Both the position numbers and the translations under genes were made by a program. The notes below the pieces were generated by a model that did no database searches, was not told the origin of the DNA, and saw nothing but the letters and a program-made list of their open reading frames with translations. Below, piece by piece: positions 27,879-36,748 of a stretch of 46,714 nt of DNA (position 1 is its first letter; every line of letters begins with the position of its first letter). This DNA comes from Propionibacterium australiense (lineage in GTDB: Bacteria; Actinomycetota; Actinomycetes; Propionibacteriales; Propionibacteriaceae), in the NCBI RefSeq assembly GCF_003666605.1, contig NZ_RCIV01000020.1:1-46714 (forward strand), given 5' to 3'.

Positions 27879-28364
27879 ATGCCCAAACCGGTCCGTGCCG
27901 TCGTCCCCGGGTCCTTCGACCCGATCACCCTCGGCCACCTCGACATCATCACTCGGGCCCATGACGTCTTCAACGAGGTCATCGTCGCCGTGGGCCGCAA
28001 CACCACCAAGAACTACCTGTTCGACCTGGACGAGCGGCTGGCGCTCGTGCGCGACGCCGTCTCGGGGCTGTCCGGCGTCAGTGTCGAACCCATCGACGCG
28101 CTGCTCGTCGACTTCTGCCGCGCCCACGACGCCGCCATCATCGTCAAGGGCGTACGGTTCGGTTCCGACTTCGACTACGAGCTGCAGATGAGCCAGCTCA
28201 ACCGGGTGCTCTCGGGCGTCGAGACCGTGCTCCTGCCGGCCGGGCACGACTACGGCACCATCTCCAGCACGCTGCTGCGCGAGGTGGCCGCCAACAACGG
28301 CGACATCAGCCGGTTCGTGACACCGGCCGTCCACGAGGCGGTCCTGCGGAAGAACCGGTCCTAG
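27879..28364 (+). CDS. coaD: Phosphopantetheine adenylyltransferase
   Basis: CoaD makes dephospho-CoA from 4'-phosphopantetheine and ATP. The 161-residue protein has the nucleotidyltransferase motif GSFDPITLGH (T17-x-G-H20), KGVRFGSDFDYELQM and the ISSTLLRE motif near the C-terminus. ATG 27879 is preferred with AAAGGTGA 5 nt upstream; GTG 27870 overlapping the rsmD stop would add MSQ. Length is typical. Confidence 0.95.
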   Translation: MPKPVRAVVPGSFDPITLGHLDIITRAHDVFNEVIVAVGRNTTKNYLFDLDERLALVRDAVSGLSGVSVEPIDALLVDFCRAHDAAIIVKGVRFGSDFDYELQMSQLNRVLSGVETVLLPAGHDYGTISSTLLREVAANNGDISRFVTPAVHEAVLRKNRS

Positions 28365-28450
28365 ACCGGTTCCGCGCCGTGGGCGGCGGTCCCGCCGGTG
28401 CGGTGCACGGCAGGGCCGGGGCGGTTGGGACCGGGCCATAGTCTTGTGGT

Positions 28451-29014
28451 GTGAGTACCCATCTGGACGCCCGTGACCCGCTCGTCCTCGACACGCACGA
28501 GCTCGCCCGGCAGGCCGGCGCGCTGCGGGAGCTCCACGACACCGTCGAGGCCCCCGCCGACCTGGGCATCGAGGTCATCGGCGTGCCCGAGGGCGCCCCG
28601 ATGCGGCTCGACCTGACCCTCGAGTCCGTCGTGGAGGGCGTGCTCGTCACCGGGGCCGTCCAGGTGCCGCTGGCCGGGGAGTGCTCGCGGTGCCTCGACC
28701 CCATCAGCGACCGGGGCAGCTACCGGATCACCGAGCTGTACAACTACCCGGGCCGGCCGGCCGAGGACGACGAGCTGTTCCTCGAGGACGACCTGCTCGA
28801 CCTCGAACCCGCCATCCGCGCGGCCGTCGTCCTCGAGCTGCCGTTCAGCCCGCTGTGCCGCCCCGACTGCCGGGGCCTGTGCCAGGTCTGCGGCACCAAC
28901 CTCAACGAGAACCCCGATCACCGCCACGAGTCCGCCATCGATCCGCGCTGGAGCAAGCTTGCCGGGCTCGGCGGCGACATGGCCTCCCGCGGCGGCCCTG
29001 ACAACGAGGATTAG
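28451..29014 (+). CDS. DUF177 (YceD) protein
   Basis: The 187-residue protein belongs to the YceD/DUF177 family, which lies next to rpmF in most bacteria and is linked to 23S rRNA or L32 handling. Cysteines in GECSRCLDPI and in CRPDCRGLCQVCGTN suggest a zinc site. GTG 28451 follows TAGTCT (28439-28444) by 6 nt, so the transcript should be leaderless. It precedes rpmF by 84 bp, and that gap holds a separate promoter. Confidence 0.88.
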   Translation: MSTHLDARDPLVLDTHELARQAGALRELHDTVEAPADLGIEVIGVPEGAPMRLDLTLESVVEGVLVTGAVQVPLAGECSRCLDPISDRGSYRITELYNYPGRPAEDDELFLEDDLLDLEPAIRAAVVLELPFSPLCRPDCRGLCQVCGTNLNENPDHRHESAIDPRWSKLAGLGGDMASRGGPDNED

Positions 29015-29040
29015 GCTCCAGGCAGGTCAGGGGGTATATT
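29011..29040 (+). promoter_or_regulatory. rpmF promoter
   Basis: TTAGGC (29011-29016), an 18-bp spacer and TATATT (29035-29040) fit a promoter about 58 bp before the rpmF start. The -35 overlaps the DUF177 stop codon. Confidence 0.5.
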
Positions 29041-29098
29041 TGCACGTTGCGTGCCCGTGTCGGGCGTGCCGCAAGACCCATGATCGAGGAGGACTAAC

Positions 29099-29311
29099 GT
29101 GGCTGTCCCGAAGCGGAAGATGTCCCGCAGCAACACGCGGTCGCGCCGCTCGCAGTGGAAGGCTGCGCCGGTGACGCTGGTGACCTGCCCGAACCCCGCG
29201 TGCCGTACCCAGCACCTTCCCCACACCGCATGCCCGAAGTGCCACCAGTACGGCGCTGGCGAGAACAGGCGCACGGTGGCGGGGAGCCTGAACACTCGTG
29301 AATTCGAGTAA
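29099..29311 (+). CDS. rpmF: 50S ribosomal protein L32
   Basis: The 70-residue protein begins [20 protein letters not shown], a hallmark of L32, and has four cysteines (C30, C35, C45, C48) for zinc. GTG 29099 has an excellent GAGGAGG at 29086-29092. It overlaps rnc by 14 bp, so rnc is probably translated by coupling. Confidence 0.96.
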   Translation: MAVPKRKMSRSNTRSRRSQWKAAPVTLVTCPNPACRTQHLPHTACPKCHQYGAGENRRTVAGSLNTREFE

Positions 29312-30044
29312 GACCTCGAACCCATTCATCGCGCTGACCAAGGAGCTCGGTATCCGGATGGACACCGAGCTCCTTGAGCTTGCGTTGACGCACCGGTCCT
29401 ACGCCTACGAGAACGGGCAGATCCCGCACAACGAGCGGCTGGAGTTCCTGGGGGACTCGGTGCTCGGGGTCAACGTCACCGACTACCTGTACCGGGCGTT
29501 CCCCGACTTCCCCGAGGGGCGGCTTGCCAAGGTCCGTGCCTCCGTGGTGAGCGCGGTGAGCCTCGCCAAGGTGGCCCGGGCGCTGTCCATCGGCCAGCTC
29601 GTCAAACTCGGTCACGGTGAGCTGACGACCGGCGGACGTGACAAGACGAGCATCCTGGCCGACACGACCGAGGCGCTCATCGGCGCCATGTACCTCACCG
29701 ACCCGGCGGGCGCGGCCCGGTTCGTGCACCACATCTTCGATCCGCTCGTCGACCAGGCGATCCGCACCGGGGCCGGCCTGGACTGGAAGACATCCCTGCA
29801 GGAGATCTGCGCCTGGATGGGCGTGGACCCGCCCGAGTACGAGATCGAGGAATTCGGCCCCGATCACGACAAGCACTTCGTCGCCACCGCCCTGGCGGCA
29901 GGCCGCCGGTTCAACGCCGGTAAGGGCCACAACAAGAAGCAGGCCGAGCAGCGCGCCGCCGAGTACGCGTTCAAGGCACTCAAACGGGACCGCGACCGCC
30001 AGCTGGCCGAGCAGGACCAGCAGGCCGAGGCGAGTCGGAGCTGA
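29298..30044 (+). CDS. rnc: Ribonuclease III
   Basis: RNase III cleaves double-stranded RNA, including rRNA precursors. The 248-residue protein has the signature [13 protein letters not shown] (E46-G57), the second metal motif [12 protein letters not shown] and a C-terminal dsRNA-binding domain ([12 protein letters not shown] to [16 protein letters not shown]). GTG 29298 lies in the end of rpmF. The stop overlaps mutM by one base. Confidence 0.95.
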   Translation: MNSSKTSNPFIALTKELGIRMDTELLELALTHRSYAYENGQIPHNERLEFLGDSVLGVNVTDYLYRAFPDFPEGRLAKVRASVVSAVSLAKVARALSIGQLVKLGHGELTTGGRDKTSILADTTEALIGAMYLTDPAGAARFVHHIFDPLVDQAIRTGAGLDWKTSLQEICAWMGVDPPEYEIEEFGPDHDKHFVATALAAGRRFNAGKGHNKKQAEQRAAEYAFKALKRDRDRQLAEQDQQAEASRS

Positions 30045-30910
30045 TGCCCGAGCTCCCCGAGGTGGAGGTCGTCCGGGCCGGGCTCGAACCCCATCTGACC
30101 GGGCGCCGCATCACCCAGGTCACGGTCCTCGACGAGCGCGCCGTGCGCCGCCACGAGGCAGGCGCCGCCGACTTCGTCCAGCGGCTGACCGGCCTCGAAC
30201 TGGACCGCCCGGCACGCCGCGGCAAGTACCTGTGGTTCCCCACCACGAGCGGTGACGCCGTCCTGGCCCACCTGGGCATGAGCGGGCAGTTCCGCGTCGG
30301 CTCGCCCGGCGATCCGCCGGTGCGCAACACCCGTGTGCTGCTCGACCTCGACGACGGCACCCGGGTGCGGTTCGTCGACCAGCGGCTGTTCGGCGGGCTC
30401 TCGTTCAGCCCCGGTGGCGCCCGGCTGCCGGCCGAGATCTCCCACATCGCGCTCGACCCCTTCGACGAGCACTTCGACGTGCCTGCCGTCGCGCGCGCCA
30501 TACAGGCCAGGCGTTCCACCCTGAAACGCGCCCTGCTCGACCAGACCCTCGTCTCGGGCATCGGCAACATCTACGCGGACGAGGCCCTGTGGCGCGCCCG
30601 CTGCCACTACGACTTCCCCACCCGGGCGCTCAGCACACGGCGGGCCCGCGCCGTGCTGCGCGCCGCCCAGCAGGTGATGACCGAGGCGCTGGCCGCCGGC
30701 GGCACGAGCTTCGACGAGCTGTACGTCCAGGTCAACGGCAACGGCGGCTACTTCGACCGTGCTCTCGCCGTCTACGGGCGGGCCGGGCAGCCCTGCCCGC
30801 GCTGCGGCACGCCCATCGTCCGGGAACGGTTCATGAACCGATCGAGCTATCTCTGCCCGCGATGCCAGCGCCTGCCCGCCACGGCAACCGCGGGGCGGGA
30901 AAAGGCGTGA
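30044..30910 (+). CDS. mutM: Formamidopyrimidine-DNA glycosylase
   Basis: MutM (Fpg) removes 8-oxoguanine and cuts the abasic site. The 288-residue protein has the N-terminal catalytic PELPEVE (proline nucleophile after Met removal), the helix-two-turn-helix region LLDQTLVSGIGNIYADEALW and a C-terminal zinc finger (CPRCGTPI ... YLCPRCQR). It begins at the last base of the rnc stop. The rnc-mutM pair is conserved in actinobacteria. Confidence 0.95.
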   Translation: MPELPEVEVVRAGLEPHLTGRRITQVTVLDERAVRRHEAGAADFVQRLTGLELDRPARRGKYLWFPTTSGDAVLAHLGMSGQFRVGSPGDPPVRNTRVLLDLDDGTRVRFVDQRLFGGLSFSPGGARLPAEISHIALDPFDEHFDVPAVARAIQARRSTLKRALLDQTLVSGIGNIYADEALWRARCHYDFPTRALSTRRARAVLRAAQQVMTEALAAGGTSFDELYVQVNGNGGYFDRALAVYGRAGQPCPRCGTPIVRERFMNRSSYLCPRCQRLPATATAGREKA

Positions 30911-30950
30911 GCGGCACGGCCGGGGCGCCGGAAGGGTAGGTTGGTCAACC

Positions 30951-31574
30951 ATGAGTGAGCAGACCAGGAGCGCTCGCAGCGGCCGGTGGAGCCGGCTGGT
31001 GGGCCAGTTCGTCCGGTTCGCCGTCGTCGGCGGATCGGGTGTCGTCGTCAACATGGCCGTCGCCGTCGTCCTCAACAAGCTGCACGGCGGGTCGGCCAAT
31101 GCCACCCGCATCCTGTTCCCCATCCCCGGCACGAGCTTCAACTTCCGGTTCAGCTCGCTGGTGTGGATCGTCTCCTTCCTCATCGCGAACCTCTACAATT
31201 ACCAGCTGAACCGCAGCTGGACCTTCCGCGGCACCTCACGCGGCTGGTGGAAGGGCTTCTGGCAGTTCCTGTCCATCGGTGCGGTCGCCGCCCTCATCGG
31301 CTTGGTCCTCAAGGCCCTCATGGTGAGCCCGGGCAATCTCATCACCCTGCGCGGCGACTGGTTCGACGCCTGGACGTGGCGCCACGGCGGCAGCATCCTC
31401 GCCCAGCTCGAGGACGCCTGCCACTCGCCCGAGTACGTCGCGCACGCCCTGTCGGTGCTCGTCACCATGCCGATCAACTTCATCGTCAACAAGCTGTGGA
31501 CCTTCCGGGGCCGCAAACCCGCCGCCCCCGTCGGCCCCCGGGACGGCAGCGAGGCGAGCCAGGAGTACGTGTGA
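30951..31574 (+). CDS. GtrA-like polytopic membrane protein
   Basis: This 207-residue protein has about four membrane spans and the GtrA family motifs FAVVGGSGVVVNMAVAVVL, NYQLNRSWTF and FIVNKLWTFR. GtrA proteins are thought to move lipid-linked sugars for cell-surface glycosylation. An insert of about 55 residues (PGNLITLRGDWFDAWTW and after) separates spans 3 and 4. TAGGTT (30937-30942) lies 8 nt before the ATG. No glycosyltransferase gene is adjacent, so the substrate is unknown. Confidence 0.85.
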   Translation: MSEQTRSARSGRWSRLVGQFVRFAVVGGSGVVVNMAVAVVLNKLHGGSANATRILFPIPGTSFNFRFSSLVWIVSFLIANLYNYQLNRSWTFRGTSRGWWKGFWQFLSIGAVAALIGLVLKALMVSPGNLITLRGDWFDAWTWRHGGSILAQLEDACHSPEYVAHALSVLVTMPINFIVNKLWTFRGRKPAAPVGPRDGSEASQEYV

Positions 31575-31638
31575 GCACGGTCGTGCGCGGGCCCGAGGGC
31601 GCGGCCGGCCGCCGCCCGTGGCGGGGGAGCGGGGCGGC

Positions 31639-34600
31639 ATGTACCTGAAGTCGCTCACGCTGAAGGGGTTCAAGTCCTTCGCCTCGGCCACCACCCTCAA
31701 CTTCGAGCCGGGCATCACCGCCATCGTCGGTCCCAACGGGTCCGGCAAGTCGAACGTCGTCGACGCCCTGGCGTGGGTCATGGGCGAGCAGGGCGCCAAG
31801 CACCTGCGCGGCGGCAGGATGGAGGACGTCATCTTCGCCGGCACGGCGGGGCGCGCACCGCTGGGGCGCGCCGAGGTCACCCTGACGATCGACAACACCG
31901 ACGGCGCGCTGCCCATCGACTACACCGAGGTGACGATCTCGCGCACCCTGTTCCGCTCGGGCGGCTCCGAGTACGCGATCAACGGCCAGACCGCCCGGCT
32001 GCTCGACGTGCAGGAGCTGCTGTCCGACACCGGCATGGGCCGGGAGATGCACGTCATCGTCGGCCAGGGCCAGCTCGACCAGATCCTGCAGGCCACCCCC
32101 GAGATGCGGCGCGGCTTCATCGAGGAGGCCGCCGGCGTCCTCAAGCACCGTCGCCGCAAGGAGAAGGCGGTCCGCAAGCTCAACTCCACCTCGGCCAACC
32201 TCGACCGGCTGGGTGACCTCATCTCCGAGATCCGCCGTCAGCTCAAACCCCTCGGCCGTCAGGCGGCGGTGGCCCGCAAGGCCGCAGTCGTCCAGGCCGA
32301 GCTGCGGGACGCCAGGGCCAGGCTCATGGCCGATGACCTGACCGCCGCCACCCTGGCCCTGGAGTCCGAGATGGCCTCGGCCGCCACCCGCGAGGAGCAG
32401 AAGCGTCACGCCCAGGACCGCTTGGACGCCGCACGGCGCGTCCAGGAACGGGCCGAGGCCGACGCGGCGGCCGCCCAGCCGGCGCTGACCAGGGCACAGG
32501 AGCAGTGGTACGGGGCCCGGGCGCTGCGCGAACGCGTCGCCACCGTCGTCTCGATCAGCGCCGAACGCATGCGGCACCGGGTCGACGACGAGCCGGCCGC
32601 GAACAGCCGCGACCCTGACGAGTTGGAGGCCGAGGCCGCCGAGATCCGCGAGCAGGAGGCCGGGCTGAGCGCCGAGATCGAGGCCGCGCGGGCCAGGCTC
32701 GAGACGGCCGGCGCCGAACGAGCCCGCCTGGAGAACGAGCACGCCGCGGCGGAGAAGGAGTACGCCGCGCAGCTGCGGGCCATCGCCGACCGTCGCGAGG
32801 GCCTGGCGCGGCTGGGCGGCCAGGTCGCCTCACTGCGCTCGCGTCTGGAGGCCGGCGACGAGGAGACCGAACGGCTCGCCGCCCGCCGTGACGAGGCACT
32901 CGGACGGGCCGCCGAGGCGGACCGTCAGTACCTGGCGCTGGAGTCCCAGATCACCGGTCTCGGCGAGGGCGAGTCGGACCTCGACGCCCGCTACGAGGAA
33001 GCGGCCGCCACGGTCGAGGCCGCCCGCGCCCGGGTCGAGCGCTGCGAGACCGAGCGGGTCCGGCTCGACCAGCGGGTCGCCACGCTGACTGCCCGCATCG
33101 AGGCCCTCGAACTGGGCCTCGAACGCAAGGACGGGGCCGCCGCGCTCGCCGAACGCGAAGGGCTCGGCGTCCTCGGCCCGGTGGCGGGACTGGTCCGCGT
33201 CGAGCCCGGCTGGGAGGCGGCGCTGACCGCGGCCCTGGGCGCTGCCGCCGAGTCGCTGGCCGTCGCCGGGCTCGCCGAGGCCGAGCGGGCACTGGTCCTG
33301 CTCAACGCCGAGGACCTCGGCGCCGCCGCGCTGCTCGTCGCCGGCGAGCCGGGCGAGGAGCAGGAGCGACCCCGCCTCGTCCCGCCGGCACGCTACCTCG
33401 ACGAACTCGTCAGCGCGGATCCCCCCGTGGCGGGGGCGCTGCGCCGGCAGCTGCGCGACACGGTGGCCGTCGAGGACCTCCCCTCGGCCCGGGCCGTCGT
33501 CGAGGACCATCCCCGGCTGCGGGCCGTCACCCGCACCGGCGAGCTGCTGAGCAACTGGTTCGCCTCCGGGGGGACCGGCGGCCAGCAGAGCCTCATCGAG
33601 CTGCAGGCAGCCGTCACCGCGGCCCGCGACGAACTCGAAGACGCCCGGCACGAGGCCGAGCAGATCCGTTTCGCCGCGGTGCGGGCCGGCGAGGAACTGA
33701 CCGCTGCGGAGCAGGACGCCGGTGCGGCACTGGCCCGGCTCAACGAGTCGGACGCCGCCATGGCGGCTCTCGCAGAACAGATCTCCCAGGCCGGCCAGGC
33801 CGCCAGGGGCGCCCGCGCCGAGGCCGACCGGCTGGCCACGACGATCGAGAAGACCAGGGCGGGCCGCGCGGCGGCCCAGGACGAGCTGGCGGTCCTCGAG
33901 GAACGCCTGGCCCGCGCCAACGACGAGGCGGACCTGACCGAACCCGACTCGACCCGGCGCGACGAACTGGCCGTCGCCGCCCGGCTGGCGCGTCAGGACG
34001 AGATGGACGCCCGGCTGGCGCTGCGCACCGGTGAGGAACGCGCCCGCTCCCTGGCCGGGCGGGCCGATTCCCTGACCCGCGCCGCGGCACGGGAGCGACG
34101 CAGCCGGATCGAGGCCGCCGCCCGGGCCGAGAAGGCCCGGCGCGAGGCCGCCGTCGCAGCCCGCGTCAACCAGGCCGCCACGTGGCTGGCCGACCGCGTC
34201 GAGGAGACCCGGGCCGCGGCCGACGTCGAACGCCAGCGGGCCGACGCCGAACGCATCGCGGCCGAGGCGGCGCTGGCCCAGGCCCGCCGACAGGCTCGCG
34301 ACCGGGCGAAGGAGCTCGACGAGCTCGTCGAGGGATCCCACCGCGACGAGATGGCCCGGATCGAGCAGCGGATGCGCCTCGAACAGCTCACCGAGAAGGC
34401 CCTGACCGAGCTGGGGATGGAGGCCGAGACCCTCATGGACGAGTACGGCCCCGACAAGCTCATCCCAGTCCTCACCCACCCGGACGGCACCGCCCTCACC
34501 GAGGACGACGAGGTGCCCGAGCCGGTGCCCTTCGACCGCGAGGAGCAGACCCGGCGCGCCCGGCGCGCCCAGCGCACCCTCGACCAGCTGGGGCGCATCA

Positions 34601-35184
34601 ACCCGCTCGCTCTGGAGGAGTTCGACGCCCTCAACGAACGCCACCAGTTCCTCGCCACCCAGCTCGAGGACCTGAAGAAGACCCGCAAGGACCTGCAGGA
34701 CATCATCAACGAGATCGACGACCGCGTCCAGGAGGTCTTCACCCAGGCCTACGCCGACGTGGAACGCACCTTCGGCGAGGTCTTCCCGCGCCTGTTCCCC
34801 GGCGGTGAGGGCCGTCTCGTCCTCACCGACCCGGACGACATGCTCACCACCGGCATCGACATCGAGGCCCGCCCGGCCGGCAAGAAGGTCAAGCGCATGT
34901 CGCTGCTGTCCGGCGGCGAGCGCTCGCTGGTGGCCGTCGCCTTCCTGTTCAGCCTGTTCATCGCCAGGCCCAGCCCCTTCTACATCCTCGACGAGGTCGA
35001 GGCGGCGCTGGACGACACGAACCTGTCGCGTCTGCTCGGCATCTACGAGGGGCTGCGCAAGGACTCCCAGCTCCTGGTCATCACACACCAGAAACGCACG
35101 ATGGAGAAGGCCGACGCCCTCTACGGCATGACGATGCGCGGCGACGGCGTCACGACCGTCATCTCGCAGAGCCTGGCCGACTGA
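31639..35184 (+). CDS. smc: Chromosome segregation protein SMC
   Basis: SMC folds and segregates the chromosome with ScpA/ScpB. The 1181-residue protein has Walker A GPNGSGKSN (31-39), two long coiled coils, a hinge at roughly 500-650, the C motif LLSGGERSL (about 1089) and Walker B YILDEVEAALDD (near 1115). ATG 31639 gives the family start MYLKSLTLKGFKSFA with GGGGAG upstream; an upstream GTG at 31618 would add 7 residues. It is followed by ftsY and ffh, a linkage common in actinobacteria. Confidence 0.96.
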   Translation: MYLKSLTLKGFKSFASATTLNFEPGITAIVGPNGSGKSNVVDALAWVMGEQGAKHLRGGRMEDVIFAGTAGRAPLGRAEVTLTIDNTDGALPIDYTEVTISRTLFRSGGSEYAINGQTARLLDVQELLSDTGMGREMHVIVGQGQLDQILQATPEMRRGFIEEAAGVLKHRRRKEKAVRKLNSTSANLDRLGDLISEIRRQLKPLGRQAAVARKAAVVQAELRDARARLMADDLTAATLALESEMASAATREEQKRHAQDRLDAARRVQERAEADAAAAQPALTRAQEQWYGARALRERVATVVSISAERMRHRVDDEPAANSRDPDELEAEAAEIREQEAGLSAEIEAARARLETAGAERARLENEHAAAEKEYAAQLRAIADRREGLARLGGQVASLRSRLEAGDEETERLAARRDEALGRAAEADRQYLALESQITGLGEGESDLDARYEEAAATVEAARARVERCETERVRLDQRVATLTARIEALELGLERKDGAAALAEREGLGVLGPVAGLVRVEPGWEAALTAALGAAAESLAVAGLAEAERALVLLNAEDLGAAALLVAGEPGEEQERPRLVPPARYLDELVSADPPVAGALRRQLRDTVAVEDLPSARAVVEDHPRLRAVTRTGELLSNWFASGGTGGQQSLIELQAAVTAARDELEDARHEAEQIRFAAVRAGEELTAAEQDAGAALARLNESDAAMAALAEQISQAGQAARGARAEADRLATTIEKTRAGRAAAQDELAVLEERLARANDEADLTEPDSTRRDELAVAARLARQDEMDARLALRTGEERARSLAGRADSLTRAAARERRSRIEAAARAEKARREAAVAARVNQAATWLADRVEETRAAADVERQRADAERIAAEAALAQARRQARDRAKELDELVEGSHRDEMARIEQRMRLEQLTEKALTELGMEAETLMDEYGPDKLIPVLTHPDGTALTEDDEVPEPVPFDREEQTRRARRAQRTLDQLGRINPLALEEFDALNERHQFLATQLEDLKKTRKDLQDIINEIDDRVQEVFTQAYADVERTFGEVFPRLFPGGEGRLVLTDPDDMLTTGIDIEARPAGKKVKRMSLLSGGERSLVAVAFLFSLFIARPSPFYILDEVEAALDDTNLSRLLGIYEGLRKDSQLLVITHQKRTMEKADALYGMTMRGDGVTTVISQSLAD

Positions 35185-35240
35185 ACTCGGCCCGAGGGCA
35201 GGTGGCCGAGGGCTCGCGGGCGAACCACCGGCGCGGTGAG

Positions 35241-35261
35241 CGGCCCCGGACGGCGGGGCCG
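35241..35261 (+). terminator. Hairpin after smc
   Basis: CGGCCCCG (35241-35248) pairs with CGGGGCCG (35254-35261) around GACGG. No T-tract follows; AATAAT (35268-35273), a possible -10 for the next gene, begins 7 bases later. Confidence 0.4.
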
Positions 35262-35313
35262 GTGCGCAATAATGGGGATGCGTCCGATCCTCCGACCAGT
35301 GCTGGAGCCCGTC

Positions 35314-35487
35314 GTGTTCCTGTTCGTCATCGCCACCCTGCTCATCCTGGCCCTCGCCCTGGGCATCGGGCTGGTCGTCGTCGTCGGCATGCAGGGATAC
35401 CGCCGTGAGGAGAACAAGAAGCTCTACCGGCGTCTGAACAGGATCGCCGTGCGGATGAACGGGGACGTTCCCCGTGACCAGCCCTGA
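35314..35487 (+). CDS. Small single-span membrane protein
   Basis: A 57-residue protein with one strong membrane span (LFVIATLLILALALGIGLVV) and a basic cytoplasmic tail (RREENKKLYRRLNRIAVRMN). GTG 35314 has GGAG at 35304-35307, and AATAAT (35268-35273) could be the -10. In-frame ATGs at 35272 and 35278 would add 14 or 12 residues without a ribosome binding site. It lies between smc and ftsY. The function is unknown. Confidence 0.6.
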   Translation: MFLFVIATLLILALALGIGLVVVVGMQGYRREENKKLYRRLNRIAVRMNGDVPRDQP

Positions 35488-35539
35488 CCGCGCCGGTCAC
35501 GCCCGGCCCGTCCGGTCCCCGGGCCAGTAGACTCGTCGC

Positions 35540-36691
35540 GTGAGCACAACGATCTGGGTAGTCATCGTCATCGCCGCGTGTGCGCTCGTCGGCGGCATCA
35601 TCGGCGGGCTCGTCCATGCGCGCCGGACCAGGGGTGAGCTGGCCCCCGCGGCCGAACCAGCCCAGATCCCGGCGCCGCAGGCCCCCGCGGAGCCGTCGCC
35701 CGCGCCGCAGCCCCCAGAGCCGGAGGCCGCCGAACCCGAACCCCAGGCCCCGGCGCTGGACGTGCCCGAGGCCCCGGCCACTCGCATGGTGCGCCTGCGC
35801 CGCAGGCTGGCCGGCTCGAACAACCACCTGGCGCGGGCCCTCGCCGAGCTGCTCAGCGCGGACCGCATCGACGAGGACGTCTGGGACGACTTCGAGACCA
35901 CGCTCATCACCTCCGACCTCGGGGTCGGCCCCACCACCGAACTCGTCGAGAAGCTCCGCAGCGAACTGGCCATCGAGGGCATCAGCGAACCGGCCAGGGC
36001 CAGGGAACTGTTGCGCGCCGAACTCATCAGGCTCGTCGATCCCAGTCTCGACCGGGCCCTGGACCTCACTCACGCCGAGGGGCTGCCGGCCGTCATCATG
36101 CTGGTCGGCGTCAACGGCACCGGGAAGACGACCACCGTCGGCAAGCTCGGCCGCATGCTCGTCGCCCAGGACCGCAGCGTCCTGTTCGGAGCCGCCGACA
36201 CCTTCCGCGCCGCAGCTGCCGAGCAGCTCAGCACCTGGGGTGAACGGGTCGGTGTGCGCACCGTCCGCGGCGCCGAGGGCGCCGACCCCGCATCGGTCGC
36301 CTTCAATGCCGTCGACGAGGGCATCGCCGGCGGCACCGACGTCGTCCTGGTCGACACCGCGGGCCGCCTGCACACCAAGGTCGGTCTCATGGACGAACTC
36401 GGCAAGGTCAAGCGGGTCATCGAGAAGAAGGCCCCCGTCAACGAGGTCCTGCTCGTCCTCGACGCCACGACCGGCCAGAATGGCCTGACCCAGGCGCGGA
36501 TCTTCGCCGAGGTCGTCGACGTCACCGGCATCGTCCTGACCAAGCTCGACGGCTCGGCGAAGGGCGGCATCGTCGTCCAGGTCCAGCGGGAACTGGGCGT
36601 GCCCGTCAAGTTCATCGGCCTGGGCGAGGGCGCCGACGACCTGGCCCCCTTCGATCCCGAGGGCTTCGTGGACGGACTGCTGGGCGAGTAG
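35540..36691 (+). CDS. ftsY: Signal recognition particle receptor FtsY
   Basis: FtsY docks ribosome-SRP complexes at the membrane. The 383-residue protein starts with a membrane span (VVIVIAACALVGGIIGGLV), as in other actinobacteria, then a Pro/Glu-rich linker and the NG GTPase domain: GVNGTGKTT (190-198), DTAGR (272-276) and TKLDGSAKGG (334-343). GTG 35540 follows TAGACT (35528-35533) by 6 nt, so the mRNA is probably leaderless. ffh follows 57 bp later. Confidence 0.95.
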   Translation: MSTTIWVVIVIAACALVGGIIGGLVHARRTRGELAPAAEPAQIPAPQAPAEPSPAPQPPEPEAAEPEPQAPALDVPEAPATRMVRLRRRLAGSNNHLARALAELLSADRIDEDVWDDFETTLITSDLGVGPTTELVEKLRSELAIEGISEPARARELLRAELIRLVDPSLDRALDLTHAEGLPAVIMLVGVNGTGKTTTVGKLGRMLVAQDRSVLFGAADTFRAAAAEQLSTWGERVGVRTVRGAEGADPASVAFNAVDEGIAGGTDVVLVDTAGRLHTKVGLMDELGKVKRVIEKKAPVNEVLLVLDATTGQNGLTQARIFAEVVDVTGIVLTKLDGSAKGGIVVQVQRELGVPVKFIGLGEGADDLAPFDPEGFVDGLLGE

Positions 36692-36748
36692 GGCCTGCGG
36701 GGCCCACGTATTGTTGACCCCACATCTTCTTCGACCGAGGGAACGCCT